From Streptomyces exfoliatus (GTDB lineage Bacteria; Actinomycetota; Actinomycetes; Streptomycetales; Streptomycetaceae): a stretch of DNA of 64,000 bases. Shown here piece after piece: positions 17,786 to 26,910 of this stretch. The notes under the pieces were generated by a model. It did no database searches. It saw only the letters and a program-made list of their open reading frames with translations, and was not told the DNA's origin. Each line of letters begins with the position of its first letter. Position 1 is the first letter of the stretch. The DNA is taken from NCBI RefSeq assembly GCF_000725545.1, contig NZ_JNZP01000013.1:201103-265102 (forward strand). Reading direction: 5' to 3'. The translations under genes were made by a program, and so were the position numbers.

Positions 17786-18769
17786 GTGGAGACGGAGCCG
17801 TACGACCTGATCGCCATGGGGCGCCTCGGCGTGGACCTGTACCCGCTCCAGACCGGTGTCGGCCTCGACCGCGTCGAGAGCTTCGGCAAGTTCCTCGGCG
17901 GCTCCGCGGCCAACGTGGCCGTCGCCGCCGCCCGCCTGGGCCGCCGCACCGCCCTCGTCTCCCGCACCGGCGCCGACCCCTTCGGCACCTATCTGCGCCG
18001 CGAGCTCAAGGGCTTCGGCGTGGACGAGCGGTGGGTGGGCGAGGTCGAGGAGTACCCCACGCCGGTCACCTTCTGCGCCCTCTTCCCGCCCGACGACTTC
18101 CCGCTCACCTTCTACCGCCGCCCCAAGGCGCCCGACCTGGAGATCCACCCGCACGAGCTCGACCTCGACGCGATCCGCGCCGCCCGCGTCTTCTGGGCGA
18201 CCGGCACCGGCCTGAGCGCCGAGCCGAGCCGCACCGCGACCCTGGCGGCGCTGCGGGCCAGGTCAGGCCGGGAGGTGACGGTCCTCGACCTGGACTGGCG
18301 GCCGATGTTCTGGGCGGATCCCGCCGAAGCCCGCCCGTACTACCGCGAGGCCCTGCGGCACGCGACCGTCGCCGTCGGCAACCTCGACGAGTGCGAGGTG
18401 GGGACGGGGGAGCGCGATCCGTACACCGCCGCCCGCGCCCTGCTCGACGCCGGCGGGGGAAGCCTCCGGCTCGCCGTCGTCAAACAGGGCCCCAAGGGCG
18501 TCCTCGCACTCGCCGCCGACGGGACCCGCGCCGAGGTGCCGCCGCTGCCGGTGGACGTCGTCAACGGCCTGGGCGCGGGCGACGCGTTCGGCGGGGCGCT
18601 CGTCCACGGCCTGCTCGCCGGCCGGGACCTCGACACGATCCTGCGCCACGCCAACGCCGCCGGGGCGATCGTCGCGGGCCGCCTCGCCTGCTCGTCCGCC
18701 ATGCCGTACGCGGAGGAGATCGCCGAGGCGCTCGCGACGGGCACGGGAACGATCCGCGAGAGGGGGTAG
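17786..18769 (+). CDS. iolC: 5-dehydro-2-deoxygluconokinase (IolC)
   Basis: 327 residues of the PfkB ribokinase family. Signature 1 is GGSAANVAVAAARLG from residue 38 and signature 2 is NGLGAGDAFGGAL near 259-268, containing the catalytic Asp of GAGDAF. The enzyme phosphorylates 5-dehydro-2-deoxy-D-gluconate in inositol catabolism. GTG 17786 was chosen because GAGAGG lies 6 nt upstream and the PfkB fold begins right after; an in-frame GTG at 17744 would add 14 non-conserved residues. iolB follows after 9 nt. Confidence 0.88.
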   Translation: METEPYDLIAMGRLGVDLYPLQTGVGLDRVESFGKFLGGSAANVAVAAARLGRRTALVSRTGADPFGTYLRRELKGFGVDERWVGEVEEYPTPVTFCALFPPDDFPLTFYRRPKAPDLEIHPHELDLDAIRAARVFWATGTGLSAEPSRTATLAALRARSGREVTVLDLDWRPMFWADPAEARPYYREALRHATVAVGNLDECEVGTGERDPYTAARALLDAGGGSLRLAVVKQGPKGVLALAADGTRAEVPPLPVDVVNGLGAGDAFGGALVHGLLAGRDLDTILRHANAAGAIVAGRLACSSAMPYAEEIAEALATGTGTIRERG

Positions 18770-18778
18770 GGATCCGCC

Positions 18779-19606
18779 ATGAACTCCGACCCGACCGCTC
18801 CCTCCCTCCACCTGCCCGCCGGGACCGCCGCCCAGGGCCCGTACGCGCTTCACATCGATCCCGGTCGGGCCGGATGGACGTACTCCGCCCTGCGGGTCCT
18901 CACCCTCGGACCGGGGGAGATCCACTCCTTCGGGAGCGGGGATTCCGAATGGGTCGTGCTTCCCCTCTCCGGTGCCTGTAGCGTGCGCGTCGACGGCGAG
19001 ATCCTCGAACTCCTGGGCCGCGCGAGCGTGTTCGACGGAGTGACCGACTTCGCCTATGTACCGCGCGACGCCCACGCCCAGATCGCCTCCGGTGCGGGAG
19101 GCCGCTTCGCTTTGGCAGGAGCGAAGTGCGAGCGACGACTCCCCGCCCGCTACGGCCCCGCGCCGGAGGTTCCCGTCGAGACGCGCGGCAGCGGCGACCG
19201 CGCCCGCCGGGTGCGGAACTTCGCCTCGGCCGACGCCTTCGACTGCGACCGGCTCATCGCCGTCGAGGTCGTCACTCCCGGCGGCAACTGGTCCTCCTAC
19301 CCGCCGCACAAGCACGACGAGCACCGCCCGGGCGCCGAGTCCGTCCTCGAAGAGATCTACTACTACGAGATCGAGGGCCCGCGGGGCCTCGCCTACCAGC
19401 GGATCTCCCCCTCCCGGCCCGGCGGCACGGAACTCCTCGCCGAGGTGCGCGACGGCGACGCCGTCCTCGTACCGGACGGATGGCACGGCCCCTCGATCGC
19501 CCAGCCGGGGCACGACCTCTACTACCTCAACGTCATGGCGGGCCCCGGCCCCGAGCGCGAGTGGAAGATCTGCTTCCACCCGGACCACACGGAGGGATAC
19601 GCATGA
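18779..19606 (+). CDS. iolB: 5-deoxy-glucuronate isomerase (IolB)
   Basis: 275 residues with the bicupin fold of IolB. The diagnostic stretch is SSYPPHKHDEHRPG ... LEEIYYYE, which supplies the metal-binding His and Glu residues, followed by DGWHGPS and YYLNVMAGP near the C-terminus. It isomerises 5-deoxy-D-glucuronate to 5-dehydro-2-deoxygluconate. It sits second in the iolC-B-D-A operon. Its stop codon TGA overlaps the first ATG of a chain of six mini-ORFs leading to iolD. Confidence 0.92.
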   Translation: MNSDPTAPSLHLPAGTAAQGPYALHIDPGRAGWTYSALRVLTLGPGEIHSFGSGDSEWVVLPLSGACSVRVDGEILELLGRASVFDGVTDFAYVPRDAHAQIASGAGGRFALAGAKCERRLPARYGPAPEVPVETRGSGDRARRVRNFASADAFDCDRLIAVEVVTPGGNWSSYPPHKHDEHRPGAESVLEEIYYYEIEGPRGLAYQRISPSRPGGTELLAEVRDGDAVLVPDGWHGPSIAQPGHDLYYLNVMAGPGPEREWKICFHPDHTEGYA

Positions 19607-19702
19607 GCAGGCGCTACGAATGAGCAGGGACCAGTGAGCAGGGGAGACCAATGAGCAGGGATCAGTGAGCAGGGGAGACCAATGAGCAGGGGATCCGCAT
19701 GA
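19603..19702 (+). repeat. Relay of six overlapping mini-ORFs built on a duplicated 31-bp unit
   Basis: Two 31-bp copies (19620-19650 and 19651-19681) differ at one base and are flanked by partial copies. The unit encodes MSRDQ-stop and MSRGDQ-stop. In order the chain reads MSRRYE* (19603-19623), MSRDQ* (19620-19637), MSRGDQ* from GTG (19634-19654), MSRDQ* (19651-19668), MSRGDQ* from GTG (19665-19685) and MSRGSA* (19682-19702). Every stop overlaps the next start as ATGA or GTGA. The first start overlaps the iolB stop and the last stop overlaps the iolD ATG. Each mini-ORF contains an AGGGGAGA- or AGGGA-like ribosome site for the next. Confidence 0.85.
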
Positions 19703-21567
19703 CCATCCGGCTGACCGTCGCCCAGGCGCTCGTGCGCTTCCTCGCCGCCCAGTACACGGAGCGCGACGGAGCCCGGCACCGGCTGATCGCCGCCACCTGG
19801 GGCATCTTCGGCCACGGGAACGTCGCCGGGATCGGCCAGGCGCTCCTCGAAGAACCCCGCATGCCCTTCCACCAGGGCCGTAACGAACAGGCCATGGTGC
19901 ACGCCGCCGTCGGCTACGCACGCCAGCGCAACAGGCTCTCCGCGCACGCCGTCACCACCTCCATCGGCCCCGGCGCCACCAACCTCGTCACCGGCGCCGC
20001 CCTCGCCACCGTCAACCACCTGCCCGTCCTGCTCCTGCCCGGCGACACCTTCGCGGGACGCCCCGCCGACCCCGTGCTCCAGCAGCTCGAAGTCCCGTAC
20101 GCCGGCGACGTCTCCGTCAACGACTGCCTGCGCCCCGTCTCGAAGTACTTCGACCGGATCGGGCGCCCCGAGGCCCTGATCCCGGCCGCGCTCGCCGCGA
20201 CGCGGGTCCTCGCCGACCCCGTGGAGACCGGTGCGGTGACCCTCGCGCTGCCCCAGGACGTCCAGGCGGAGGCGTACGACTGGCCGGAGGAGTTCTTCGC
20301 CGAGCGGACCTGGCGGGTCCGCCGCCCCTCCCCTGACGAGCACGAACTGACCGCCGCCGTCGCGGCGATCGGCCGGGCCACCCGTCCGCTGATCGTCGTC
20401 GGCGGCGGTGTCCGGTACAGCGGGGCCGAGGAGGCGCTCCACGACTTCGCCACGCTCACCGGCATCCCCGTCGCCGCCACCCAGGCCGGCAAGGGAGTGC
20501 TCCCGCACGGCCACCCCCAGGACGTCGGCGGCATCGGCCACACCGGCACCGCCGTCGCCGACCACCTGGCCCGCACCGCCGACGTGGTCCTCGGCGTCGG
20601 CACCCGCTGGACCGACTTCACCACCGCCTCCGGCACCCTCTTCGGCCACCCGGACCTGCGGTTCGTCAACCTCAACATCGCCGCCTTCGACTCCCACAAG
20701 ATGGCCGCGCTCCCGCTCGTCGCCGACGCGCGCGAAGGCCTGGAGCAGCTCCACGCGCTCCTCGACCCGCACCACGTCACCGCGCACTACGTGCACGAGT
20801 ACGCCGAGGAGAAGCTCCGCTGGCAGACCCGCGCCGACGCCGCCTACGCCGTCCCCGACGAGGACGCCCGCCCCACCCAGGCCCAGGTCCTCGGCGTACT
20901 CGACACTCTGGTCGACGCGAGCGACATCCTGATCAACGCCGCCGGCTCGCTCCCCGGCGACCTCCACAAGCTGTGGCGGACCCGCTCACCGGACCAGTAC
21001 CACGTCGAATACGGCTACTCGTGCATGGGCTACGAGATCCCGGCGGCCGTCGGCGTCCTCCTCGCCGCACCCGACCGGCCCGTCTGGGCCCTCGTCGGCG
21101 ACGGTACGTACCTGATGAACCCCACCGAAATCGTCACCGCCGTGCAGGAGCGCCTCCCCCTCAGGCTGATCGTCCTCCAGAACCACGGCTACGCCTCCAT
21201 CGGCGGCCTCTCGGAGGCGGTCGGCGCCGAGCGGTACGGCACCGACTACCGGCACCGCGACGCGGACGGCGGCTTCACCGGCCCGCCGCTCCCCGTCGAC
21301 CTCGGCGCCAACGCCGCCTCCCTCGGGATGCGGGTGCTGCGCCCCCGCACCATCCGTGACCTGCGCGAAGCCCTAGCGGACGCGCGGGCCGCGACGGTTC
21401 CCACATGTGTCTACGTCGAGACCGAAACGCCCGACACTGTGTCGGGCCCGCCCCCGGCGCAGGCGTGGTGGGATGTGCCCGTGGCCGAGACCTCGACCCG
21501 CCCGTCGGCGGTCAAGGCCCGGGAGGAGTACGACCGGCACGTCACCGCCCGACGCCGCCATCTCTGA
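19699..21567 (+). CDS. iolD: 3D-trihydroxycyclohexane-1,2-dione acylhydrolase (IolD), ThDP-dependent
   Basis: 622 residues with the three-domain thiamine-diphosphate enzyme fold. The cofactor motif GDGTYLMN starts near residue 467, with the Asn of VLQNHGYASIGGL about 25 residues on. The N-terminal part has the expected catalytic Glu region (PFHQGRNEQAMVHAAVGYAR). It hydrolytically opens the inositol-derived dione ring. The ATG at 19699 overlaps the stop of the last mini-ORF of the upstream relay, and GCAGGGGATCCGC before it can serve as ribosome site. iolA follows after 14 nt. Confidence 0.92.
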   Translation: MTIRLTVAQALVRFLAAQYTERDGARHRLIAATWGIFGHGNVAGIGQALLEEPRMPFHQGRNEQAMVHAAVGYARQRNRLSAHAVTTSIGPGATNLVTGAALATVNHLPVLLLPGDTFAGRPADPVLQQLEVPYAGDVSVNDCLRPVSKYFDRIGRPEALIPAALAATRVLADPVETGAVTLALPQDVQAEAYDWPEEFFAERTWRVRRPSPDEHELTAAVAAIGRATRPLIVVGGGVRYSGAEEALHDFATLTGIPVAATQAGKGVLPHGHPQDVGGIGHTGTAVADHLARTADVVLGVGTRWTDFTTASGTLFGHPDLRFVNLNIAAFDSHKMAALPLVADAREGLEQLHALLDPHHVTAHYVHEYAEEKLRWQTRADAAYAVPDEDARPTQAQVLGVLDTLVDASDILINAAGSLPGDLHKLWRTRSPDQYHVEYGYSCMGYEIPAAVGVLLAAPDRPVWALVGDGTYLMNPTEIVTAVQERLPLRLIVLQNHGYASIGGLSEAVGAERYGTDYRHRDADGGFTGPPLPVDLGANAASLGMRVLRPRTIRDLREALADARAATVPTCVYVETETPDTVSGPPPAQAWWDVPVAETSTRPSAVKAREEYDRHVTARRRHL

Positions 21568-21581
21568 AGGAGTAACTCGTC

Positions 21582-23084
21582 ATGACGAAGACCGTCCACC
21601 ACTGGATCGGTGGCAAGACCGTCGAGGGCACGTCGGGCAACTGGGGCCCGGTCACGGACCCGGCCACCGGCGCCGTCACCACCCAGGTCGCGCTCGCCTC
21701 CGTCGAGGAGGTGGACGCCGCCGTCGCCGCCGCGAAGGACGCCTTCGCGACGTGGGGCACCTCGTCCCTCGCCCAGCGCACCACGATCCTCTTCAAGTTC
21801 CGCGCGCTGCTCGACGCCAACCGCGACGCCATCGCCGAGCTGATCGTCGCCGAGCACGGCAAGGTCCACTCGGACGCCCTCGGCGAGGTCGCCCGCGGCC
21901 TGGAGATCGTCGACCTGGCCTGCGGCATCACCACCCAGCTCAAGGGCGAGCTCTCCACCCAGGTGTCGAACCGGGTGGACGTGGCCTCGATCCGCCAGCC
22001 GGTCGGCGTCGTCGCCGGCATCACGCCCTTCAACTTCCCGGCCATGGTGCCGATGTGGATGTTCCCGATCGCCATCGCGACCGGCAACACCTTCATCCTC
22101 AAGCCCAGCGAGAAGGACCCCTCGCCGGCCTTGAAGATCGCCGAGCTGCTCGCGGAGGCGGGCCTCCCGGACGGCGTCTTCAACGTCCTGAACGGCGACA
22201 AGGTCTCCGTGGACCGACTCCTGGAGCACCCGGACGTCTCCGCGATCTCCTTCGTGGGCTCGACGCCGATCGCCCGCCACATCCACACCACCGCCTCCGC
22301 CAACGGCAAGCGCGTCCAGGCGCTCGGCGGCGCGAAGAACCACATGCTGGTCCTCCCGGACGCCGACCTCGACGCGGCGGCCGACGCGGCCGTCTCGGCG
22401 GCGTACGGCTCCGCGGGCGAGCGCTGCATGGCCATCTCGGCGGTCGTGGCCGTCGGCGCCATCGGCGACGAGCTGGTGCAGAAGATCCGCGAGCGCGCCG
22501 AGAAGATCAAGATCGGCCCCGGCACCGACCCGACCTCCGAGATGGGCCCGCTCATCACGGCCGTCCACCGCGACAAGGTCGCCTCCTACGTCCACGGCGC
22601 GGCGGACGAGGGCTGCGAGGTCGTCCTCGACGGCACCGGGTACACGGTCGAGGGCCACGAGAACGGCCACTGGATCGGCCTCTCCCTCCTGGACCACGTG
22701 CCCACCACGGCCAAGGCCTACCAGGACGAGATCTTCGGACCGGTGCTCTGCGTGCTGCGCGCCGAGACGTACGAGGAGGGCCTCGCCCTCATCAACGGCT
22801 CGCGCTTCGGCAACGGCACCGCGATCTTCACCCGCGACGGCGGCGCGGCCCGCCGCTTCCAGATGGAGGTCGAGGCCGGCATGGTCGGCGTGAACGTGCC
22901 GATCCCGGTGCCGGTCGGCTACCACTCCTTCGGTGGCTGGAAGGACTCGCTCTTCGGCGACCACCACATCTACGGCACCGACGGCGTGCACTTCTACACC
23001 CGCGGCAAGGTCGTCACCACCCGCTGGCCGGACCCGTCCGAGGCCCCGGCGGGCGTGGACCTGGGCTTCCCGCGCAACCACTGA
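21582..23084 (+). CDS. iolA: CoA-acylating methylmalonate-semialdehyde dehydrogenase (MmsA/IolA)
   Basis: 500 residues of the aldehyde dehydrogenase family. Visible are GITPFNFPAMVPMWMFPIA (substrate/NAD region), FVGSTPIARHIH (Rossmann GxTxxG equivalent) and the catalytic Cys282 in GSAGERCMA. The lack of the usual general-base Glu in EGAKN-type context fits the CoA-dependent class. It converts malonate or methylmalonate semialdehyde to acetyl- or propionyl-CoA with NAD+, the last step of the iol pathway and also part of valine breakdown. AAGGAG lies before the ATG. A strong terminator follows. Confidence 0.92.
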   Translation: MTKTVHHWIGGKTVEGTSGNWGPVTDPATGAVTTQVALASVEEVDAAVAAAKDAFATWGTSSLAQRTTILFKFRALLDANRDAIAELIVAEHGKVHSDALGEVARGLEIVDLACGITTQLKGELSTQVSNRVDVASIRQPVGVVAGITPFNFPAMVPMWMFPIAIATGNTFILKPSEKDPSPALKIAELLAEAGLPDGVFNVLNGDKVSVDRLLEHPDVSAISFVGSTPIARHIHTTASANGKRVQALGGAKNHMLVLPDADLDAAADAAVSAAYGSAGERCMAISAVVAVGAIGDELVQKIRERAEKIKIGPGTDPTSEMGPLITAVHRDKVASYVHGAADEGCEVVLDGTGYTVEGHENGHWIGLSLLDHVPTTAKAYQDEIFGPVLCVLRAETYEEGLALINGSRFGNGTAIFTRDGGAARRFQMEVEAGMVGVNVPIPVPVGYHSFGGWKDSLFGDHHIYGTDGVHFYTRGKVVTTRWPDPSEAPAGVDLGFPRNH

Positions 23085-23150
23085 CAGCACTACCGAGGTG
23101 CCGACAGTACCGATGCGCTGACAGCACCGGGACGCTGACAGCACTGAGGT
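23085..23150. repeat. Degenerate direct repeats between iolA and its terminator
   Basis: CTGACAGCAC occurs three times and CCGACAGTAC once within about 60 nt, spaced 16-22 nt. It may be a decayed tandem repeat or binding sites; nothing more can be said. Confidence 0.5.
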
Positions 23151-23193
23151 GAGAAGGCCCCGGGCCGCTTCGGCGGATTCCCGGGGCCTTCTC
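23151..23193 (+). terminator. Terminator of the iol operon
   Basis: GAGAAGGCCCCGGG and CCCGGGGCCTTCTC form a perfect 14-bp stem with a 15-nt loop directly after iolA. No T-tract is present. Confidence 0.85.
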
Positions 23194-23323
23194 GCCGTGC
23201 CGGGAGTACCGGCCGGATACCGCGCCCGTGGTACGGGGCCGTGGCACGTACGACCTCAGGAGGGCGGGCGCCTCCGTCCCCGGGCAGCAGAGGTCCACAG
23301 CCGGCCCGCATAGGCTCGACAAC

Positions 23324-26029
23324 ATGCGACTCCGACTTCCCCGGTGGGCCGCGGTCACCGCCGTCCTCGCCGTCCTCGCGGGTGCCGGCACTGTGACCGC
23401 CGTCGCCTCGGACGATCCGCCGCCCGTGCACCGCGCGGACCGGATGCTCGACCTCGACGGGGTAAAACTCGACACCTCGTACTTCACCGGGGGCGGTGAC
23501 GGGCGCAGGCCCGCCGTCCTCCTCGGCCACGGCTTCGGCGGCTCCAAGGACGACGTCCGCGCCCAGGCCGAGCAGCTCGCCCGCGACGGTTACGCCGTCC
23601 TCACCTGGTCCGCGCGAGGCTTCGGTGCCTCCACCGGGCAGATCGGCCTCAACGACCCCGACCACGAGGTCAGGGACGCCAGGAAGCTGATCGACTGGCT
23701 GGCCGCCCGGCCCGAGGTCCTCCTGGACAAGGCGGGCGACCCGCGCGTCGGCGTCACCGGCGCCTCCTACGGCGGCGCGATCTCCCTGCTCGCCGCAGGG
23801 CACGACCCGCGCGTCGACGCCATCGCCCCGCAGATCACCTACTGGAACCTCGCCGATGCGCTGTTCCCCCAGGGCGTCTTCAAGAAGCTGTGGGCCGGCA
23901 TCTTCTTCTCCGCCGGAACGACGGCACAGCCGGGCGCGCAGCAGGGCACCCAACCGAGCGCACAGCAGGGCGTCCAGCCGGGTGCCGCCGCGGGCAAGGC
24001 CGCTGCCGACGCCTGCGGGCGCTTCACCCCCGAACTGTGCGCGCTCTACCAGCGGGTCGCCGTCTCCGGGAAGCCCGACGCCGCCGCCCGCGCCCTCCTC
24101 GAAGCCCGTAGCCCCTCTGCCGTCGGCGCCAGGATCAAGGTGCCCGCCCTGCTCGTCCAGGGCCAGTCCGACTCCCTCTTCACCCTGGCCCAGTCCGACG
24201 CCATGGCCAAGACCCTCACCGCCAACGGCGCCCCCGTCGCCGTCGACTGGATCTCCGGCGGCCACGACGGCGGCGACCGCGAGACCGAGCGCGTCGAGCG
24301 GCGCATCAGCGGCTGGTTCGACCGCTGGCTGAAGCGCGACACCTCCGTCGACACCGGTCCCGCCTTCCGCGTCAGCCGCACCGGCGGCGTCGACTCCACC
24401 GACGGTCAGGCCACCCTGCGCGCCGCGACCGCCGACCGCTACCCGGGGCTCACCGCCGGCACCACGGCCGTCCCCCTCGCCGGACCGGCGCAGACCTTCG
24501 CCAACCCCGCGGGCGCCGCACCGCCCGCCGTCTCGGCCGTCCCCGGCCTCGGCGGCGGCGTCGCAGGACTCTCCTCGCTCGGCGTCGGGATCTCCCTCGA
24601 CTTCCCCGGCCAGCACGCCCGCTTCGACGCGAAGCCACAGACCGAGCCGCTCCGGATCACCGGCACCCCGACCGTCCGCGTCAAGGTCACCTCCACCGCC
24701 GCCGACGGCTCCGCCGTCCTCTTCGCCAAGGTGTACGACGTCGGGCCCGACGGCCGGCAGCAGGTCCTGCCCGCCCAGCTCGTCACCTCCGTCCGCGTCG
24801 ACGGAGCCAAGGCGGGGAAGAGCCTCGCGCTCACGCTGCCCGCGATCGACCACGAGGTGGAGGCCGGGCACCGGCTCCGGCTCGTCGTCGCCGCCACCGA
24901 CCTCGGCTACGCCTCCCCGGTCGCCCCCGCCGGCTACACCGTCGCCGTCGAGAGCCCGCTCGCCGTCCCCACCGCGCCCGGCCTCGACACCCAGGCCGCC
25001 ACGCTGCCCTGGTGGGTCTGGGGCCTGCCGCTCCTCGGCCTCGCCGTCGCCGCCGCGCTGCTGCTGACCGCCCGCCGCCGTACCACCGCCCCCGCGCCCG
25101 ACCCCGAACTGGCCGCCGTACCGCTCCAGATCGCCGGGCTCTCCAAGAAGTACAAGGGCGGCGACCGGTACAGCGTCCGGGACCTCTCCTTCCGTGTCGA
25201 ACAGGGGCAGGTCCTCGGCCTCCTCGGGCCGAACGGCGCGGGCAAGACCACCACCCTGCGCATGCTGATGGGCCTGATCACCCCCGACGAGGGCGAGATC
25301 CGGGTCTTCGGCCAGGCCATCAGGCCCGGCGCCCCGGTCCTCTCCCGGGTCGGCGCCTTCGTCGAGGGCGCCGGCTTCCTGCCGCACCTGTCAGGACGGG
25401 AGAACCTGGACCTGTACTGGAAGGCCACCGGCCGCCCAGCCGAGGACGCCCATGTCGACGAGGCCCTGCGGATCGCCAACCTGGGCGGCGCCCTGGAACG
25501 CGCGGTCCGCACCTACTCGCAGGGCATGCGGCAGCGCCTCGCCCTCGCCCAGGCCATGCTCGGCCTGCCGGACCTGCTCATCCTGGACGAGCCCACCAAC
25601 GGACTCGACCCGCCGCAGATCCGCGAGATGCGCGAGGTGATGATCCGGTACGCGGCCGGGGGCCGTACCGTCATCGTCTCCAGCCACCTTCTCGCGGAGG
25701 TCGAACAGTCCTGCACCCACCTCGTCGTCATGGACCGGGGACAGCTGGTGCAGGCGGGGCCGGTCGCCGAGATCACCGGGTCCGGCGACACCCTGCTCGT
25801 GAGCCTGGCCCGGGAGATCGACGACGCGCTCGTCGAGAAGACGGCCGCCCTGCCCGGCGTCGCCGCGGCCACCCGCGCAGACGGCGGACTCCTGGTCCGG
25901 CTCGACGGCACCGACGCGACCGCCCTCATCGGCGAACTCGTCCGCCTGGACGTGCCGCTGACCGGGGTCGGACCGCACCGCCGCCTCGAAGACGCGTTCC
26001 TGACCCTGATCGGAGGCGGAGCCGCATGA
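23324..26029 (+). CDS. Membrane-spanning fusion: extracellular S15-like alpha/beta hydrolase joined to an ABC transporter ATPase
   Basis: 901 residues. A signal anchor (WAAVTAVLAVLAGAGTVTAV) is followed by an alpha/beta hydrolase with GHGFGGSK oxyanion region, nucleophile Ser148 in GASYGG, an acid in QGQSDSLF and a His in SGGHDGG. A jelly-roll domain like the C-terminus of X-Pro dipeptidyl-peptidase (about 430-545) follows. A second membrane helix lies at about 562-583 (WWVWGLPLLGLAVAAALLL), then a complete ABC ATPase: Walker A GPNGAGKTT near 634, signature YSQGMRQRLALA, Walker B LLILDEPTNGLD. Two helices place the hydrolase outside and the ATPase inside. The permease gene overlaps its stop by ATGA. 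Confidence 0.85.
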   Translation: MRLRLPRWAAVTAVLAVLAGAGTVTAVASDDPPPVHRADRMLDLDGVKLDTSYFTGGGDGRRPAVLLGHGFGGSKDDVRAQAEQLARDGYAVLTWSARGFGASTGQIGLNDPDHEVRDARKLIDWLAARPEVLLDKAGDPRVGVTGASYGGAISLLAAGHDPRVDAIAPQITYWNLADALFPQGVFKKLWAGIFFSAGTTAQPGAQQGTQPSAQQGVQPGAAAGKAAADACGRFTPELCALYQRVAVSGKPDAAARALLEARSPSAVGARIKVPALLVQGQSDSLFTLAQSDAMAKTLTANGAPVAVDWISGGHDGGDRETERVERRISGWFDRWLKRDTSVDTGPAFRVSRTGGVDSTDGQATLRAATADRYPGLTAGTTAVPLAGPAQTFANPAGAAPPAVSAVPGLGGGVAGLSSLGVGISLDFPGQHARFDAKPQTEPLRITGTPTVRVKVTSTAADGSAVLFAKVYDVGPDGRQQVLPAQLVTSVRVDGAKAGKSLALTLPAIDHEVEAGHRLRLVVAATDLGYASPVAPAGYTVAVESPLAVPTAPGLDTQAATLPWWVWGLPLLGLAVAAALLLTARRRTTAPAPDPELAAVPLQIAGLSKKYKGGDRYSVRDLSFRVEQGQVLGLLGPNGAGKTTTLRMLMGLITPDEGEIRVFGQAIRPGAPVLSRVGAFVEGAGFLPHLSGRENLDLYWKATGRPAEDAHVDEALRIANLGGALERAVRTYSQGMRQRLALAQAMLGLPDLLILDEPTNGLDPPQIREMREVMIRYAAGGRTVIVSSHLLAEVEQSCTHLVVMDRGQLVQAGPVAEITGSGDTLLVSLAREIDDALVEKTAALPGVAAATRADGGLLVRLDGTDATALIGELVRLDVPLTGVGPHRRLEDAFLTLIGGGAA

Positions 26030-26901
26030 GCACCCCCACCACCACCCGCACGGGCACGGCGGAGTCCGCCCCCGGCTACCGGCCCGGACGCACCCTGCCG
26101 CTGCGCGTCGAGGCCCTGCGTCAGTGGAAGCGGCGCCGCACCCTGGTGATGGGCGGCATCCTGATCGCCCTGCCGTTCATCCTGGTGATCGCCTTCGCGA
26201 TCGGCGGCGAGGACAACGACCGCAACGGCCGCATCACCCTGATGGACACGGCGACCGCCTCGGGCGCCAACTTCGCGGCGACCTGCCTCTTCGTCTCGGC
26301 CGGTTTCCTCCTCGTCATCCCGGTGGCGCTGTTCTGCGGGGACACCGTCGCCTCGGAGGCGAGCTGGTCCTCGCTGCGCTACCTCCTGGCCGCGCCCGTG
26401 CCCCGGTCACGGCTGCTCGCCTCCAAGCTGACCGTCGCCCTCGGCTACAGCGCCGCCGCGATGGTCCTCCTCCCGCTCGTGGCCCTGGCCGTGGGCACGG
26501 TCGCCTACGGCTGGGGGCCGCTCCAGCTGCCGACCGGCGGTTCGGTGCCGGCGGGGGACGCGCTGTTCCGTATCGCCGTCGCCGTCGCGTTCGTCTTCGC
26601 CTCCCAACTGGTCACGGCCGGGCTCGCCTTCTGGCTGTCCACCCGCACCGACGCCCCGCTCGGCGCGGTGGGCGGCGCCGTCGGTCTGACCATCGTCGGC
26701 AACGTCCTGGACGCCGTCACGGCGCTGGGCGACTGGCGCGAGTACCTGCCCGCGCACTGGCAGTTCGCCTGGATCGACGCGCTGCAGCCGCAGCTGGAGT
26801 GGGGCGGCATGGTGAAGGGAACCGCGATCTCCCTGACGTACGCCGTGGTCCTCTTCGCGCTCGCCTTCCGTGGCTTCGCCCGCAAGGACATCGTGTCCTG
26901 A
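26026..26901 (+). CDS. ABC-2-type transporter permease
   Basis: 291 residues with six predicted membrane segments (starting GGILIALPFILVIAFAIGG). The VASEASWSSLRYLLAAPVPRSRLLASKL loop is typical of ABC-2 permeases partnered with NatA/CcmA-type ATPases. The ATG overlaps the stop of the hydrolase-ATPase fusion, so the two form one transporter. Substrate unknown; the attached peptidase-like hydrolase suggests a peptide or peptide-derived ligand. Confidence 0.85.
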   Translation: MSTPTTTRTGTAESAPGYRPGRTLPLRVEALRQWKRRRTLVMGGILIALPFILVIAFAIGGEDNDRNGRITLMDTATASGANFAATCLFVSAGFLLVIPVALFCGDTVASEASWSSLRYLLAAPVPRSRLLASKLTVALGYSAAAMVLLPLVALAVGTVAYGWGPLQLPTGGSVPAGDALFRIAVAVAFVFASQLVTAGLAFWLSTRTDAPLGAVGGAVGLTIVGNVLDAVTALGDWREYLPAHWQFAWIDALQPQLEWGGMVKGTAISLTYAVVLFALAFRGFARKDIVS

Positions 26902-26910
26902 GGCCAGACG

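Noticed and set aside
19620..19681. The 31-bp repeats as a CRISPR-like array
   Set aside because: Only two units exist, they are contiguous without spacers, and their structure is explained by overlapping mini-ORFs.
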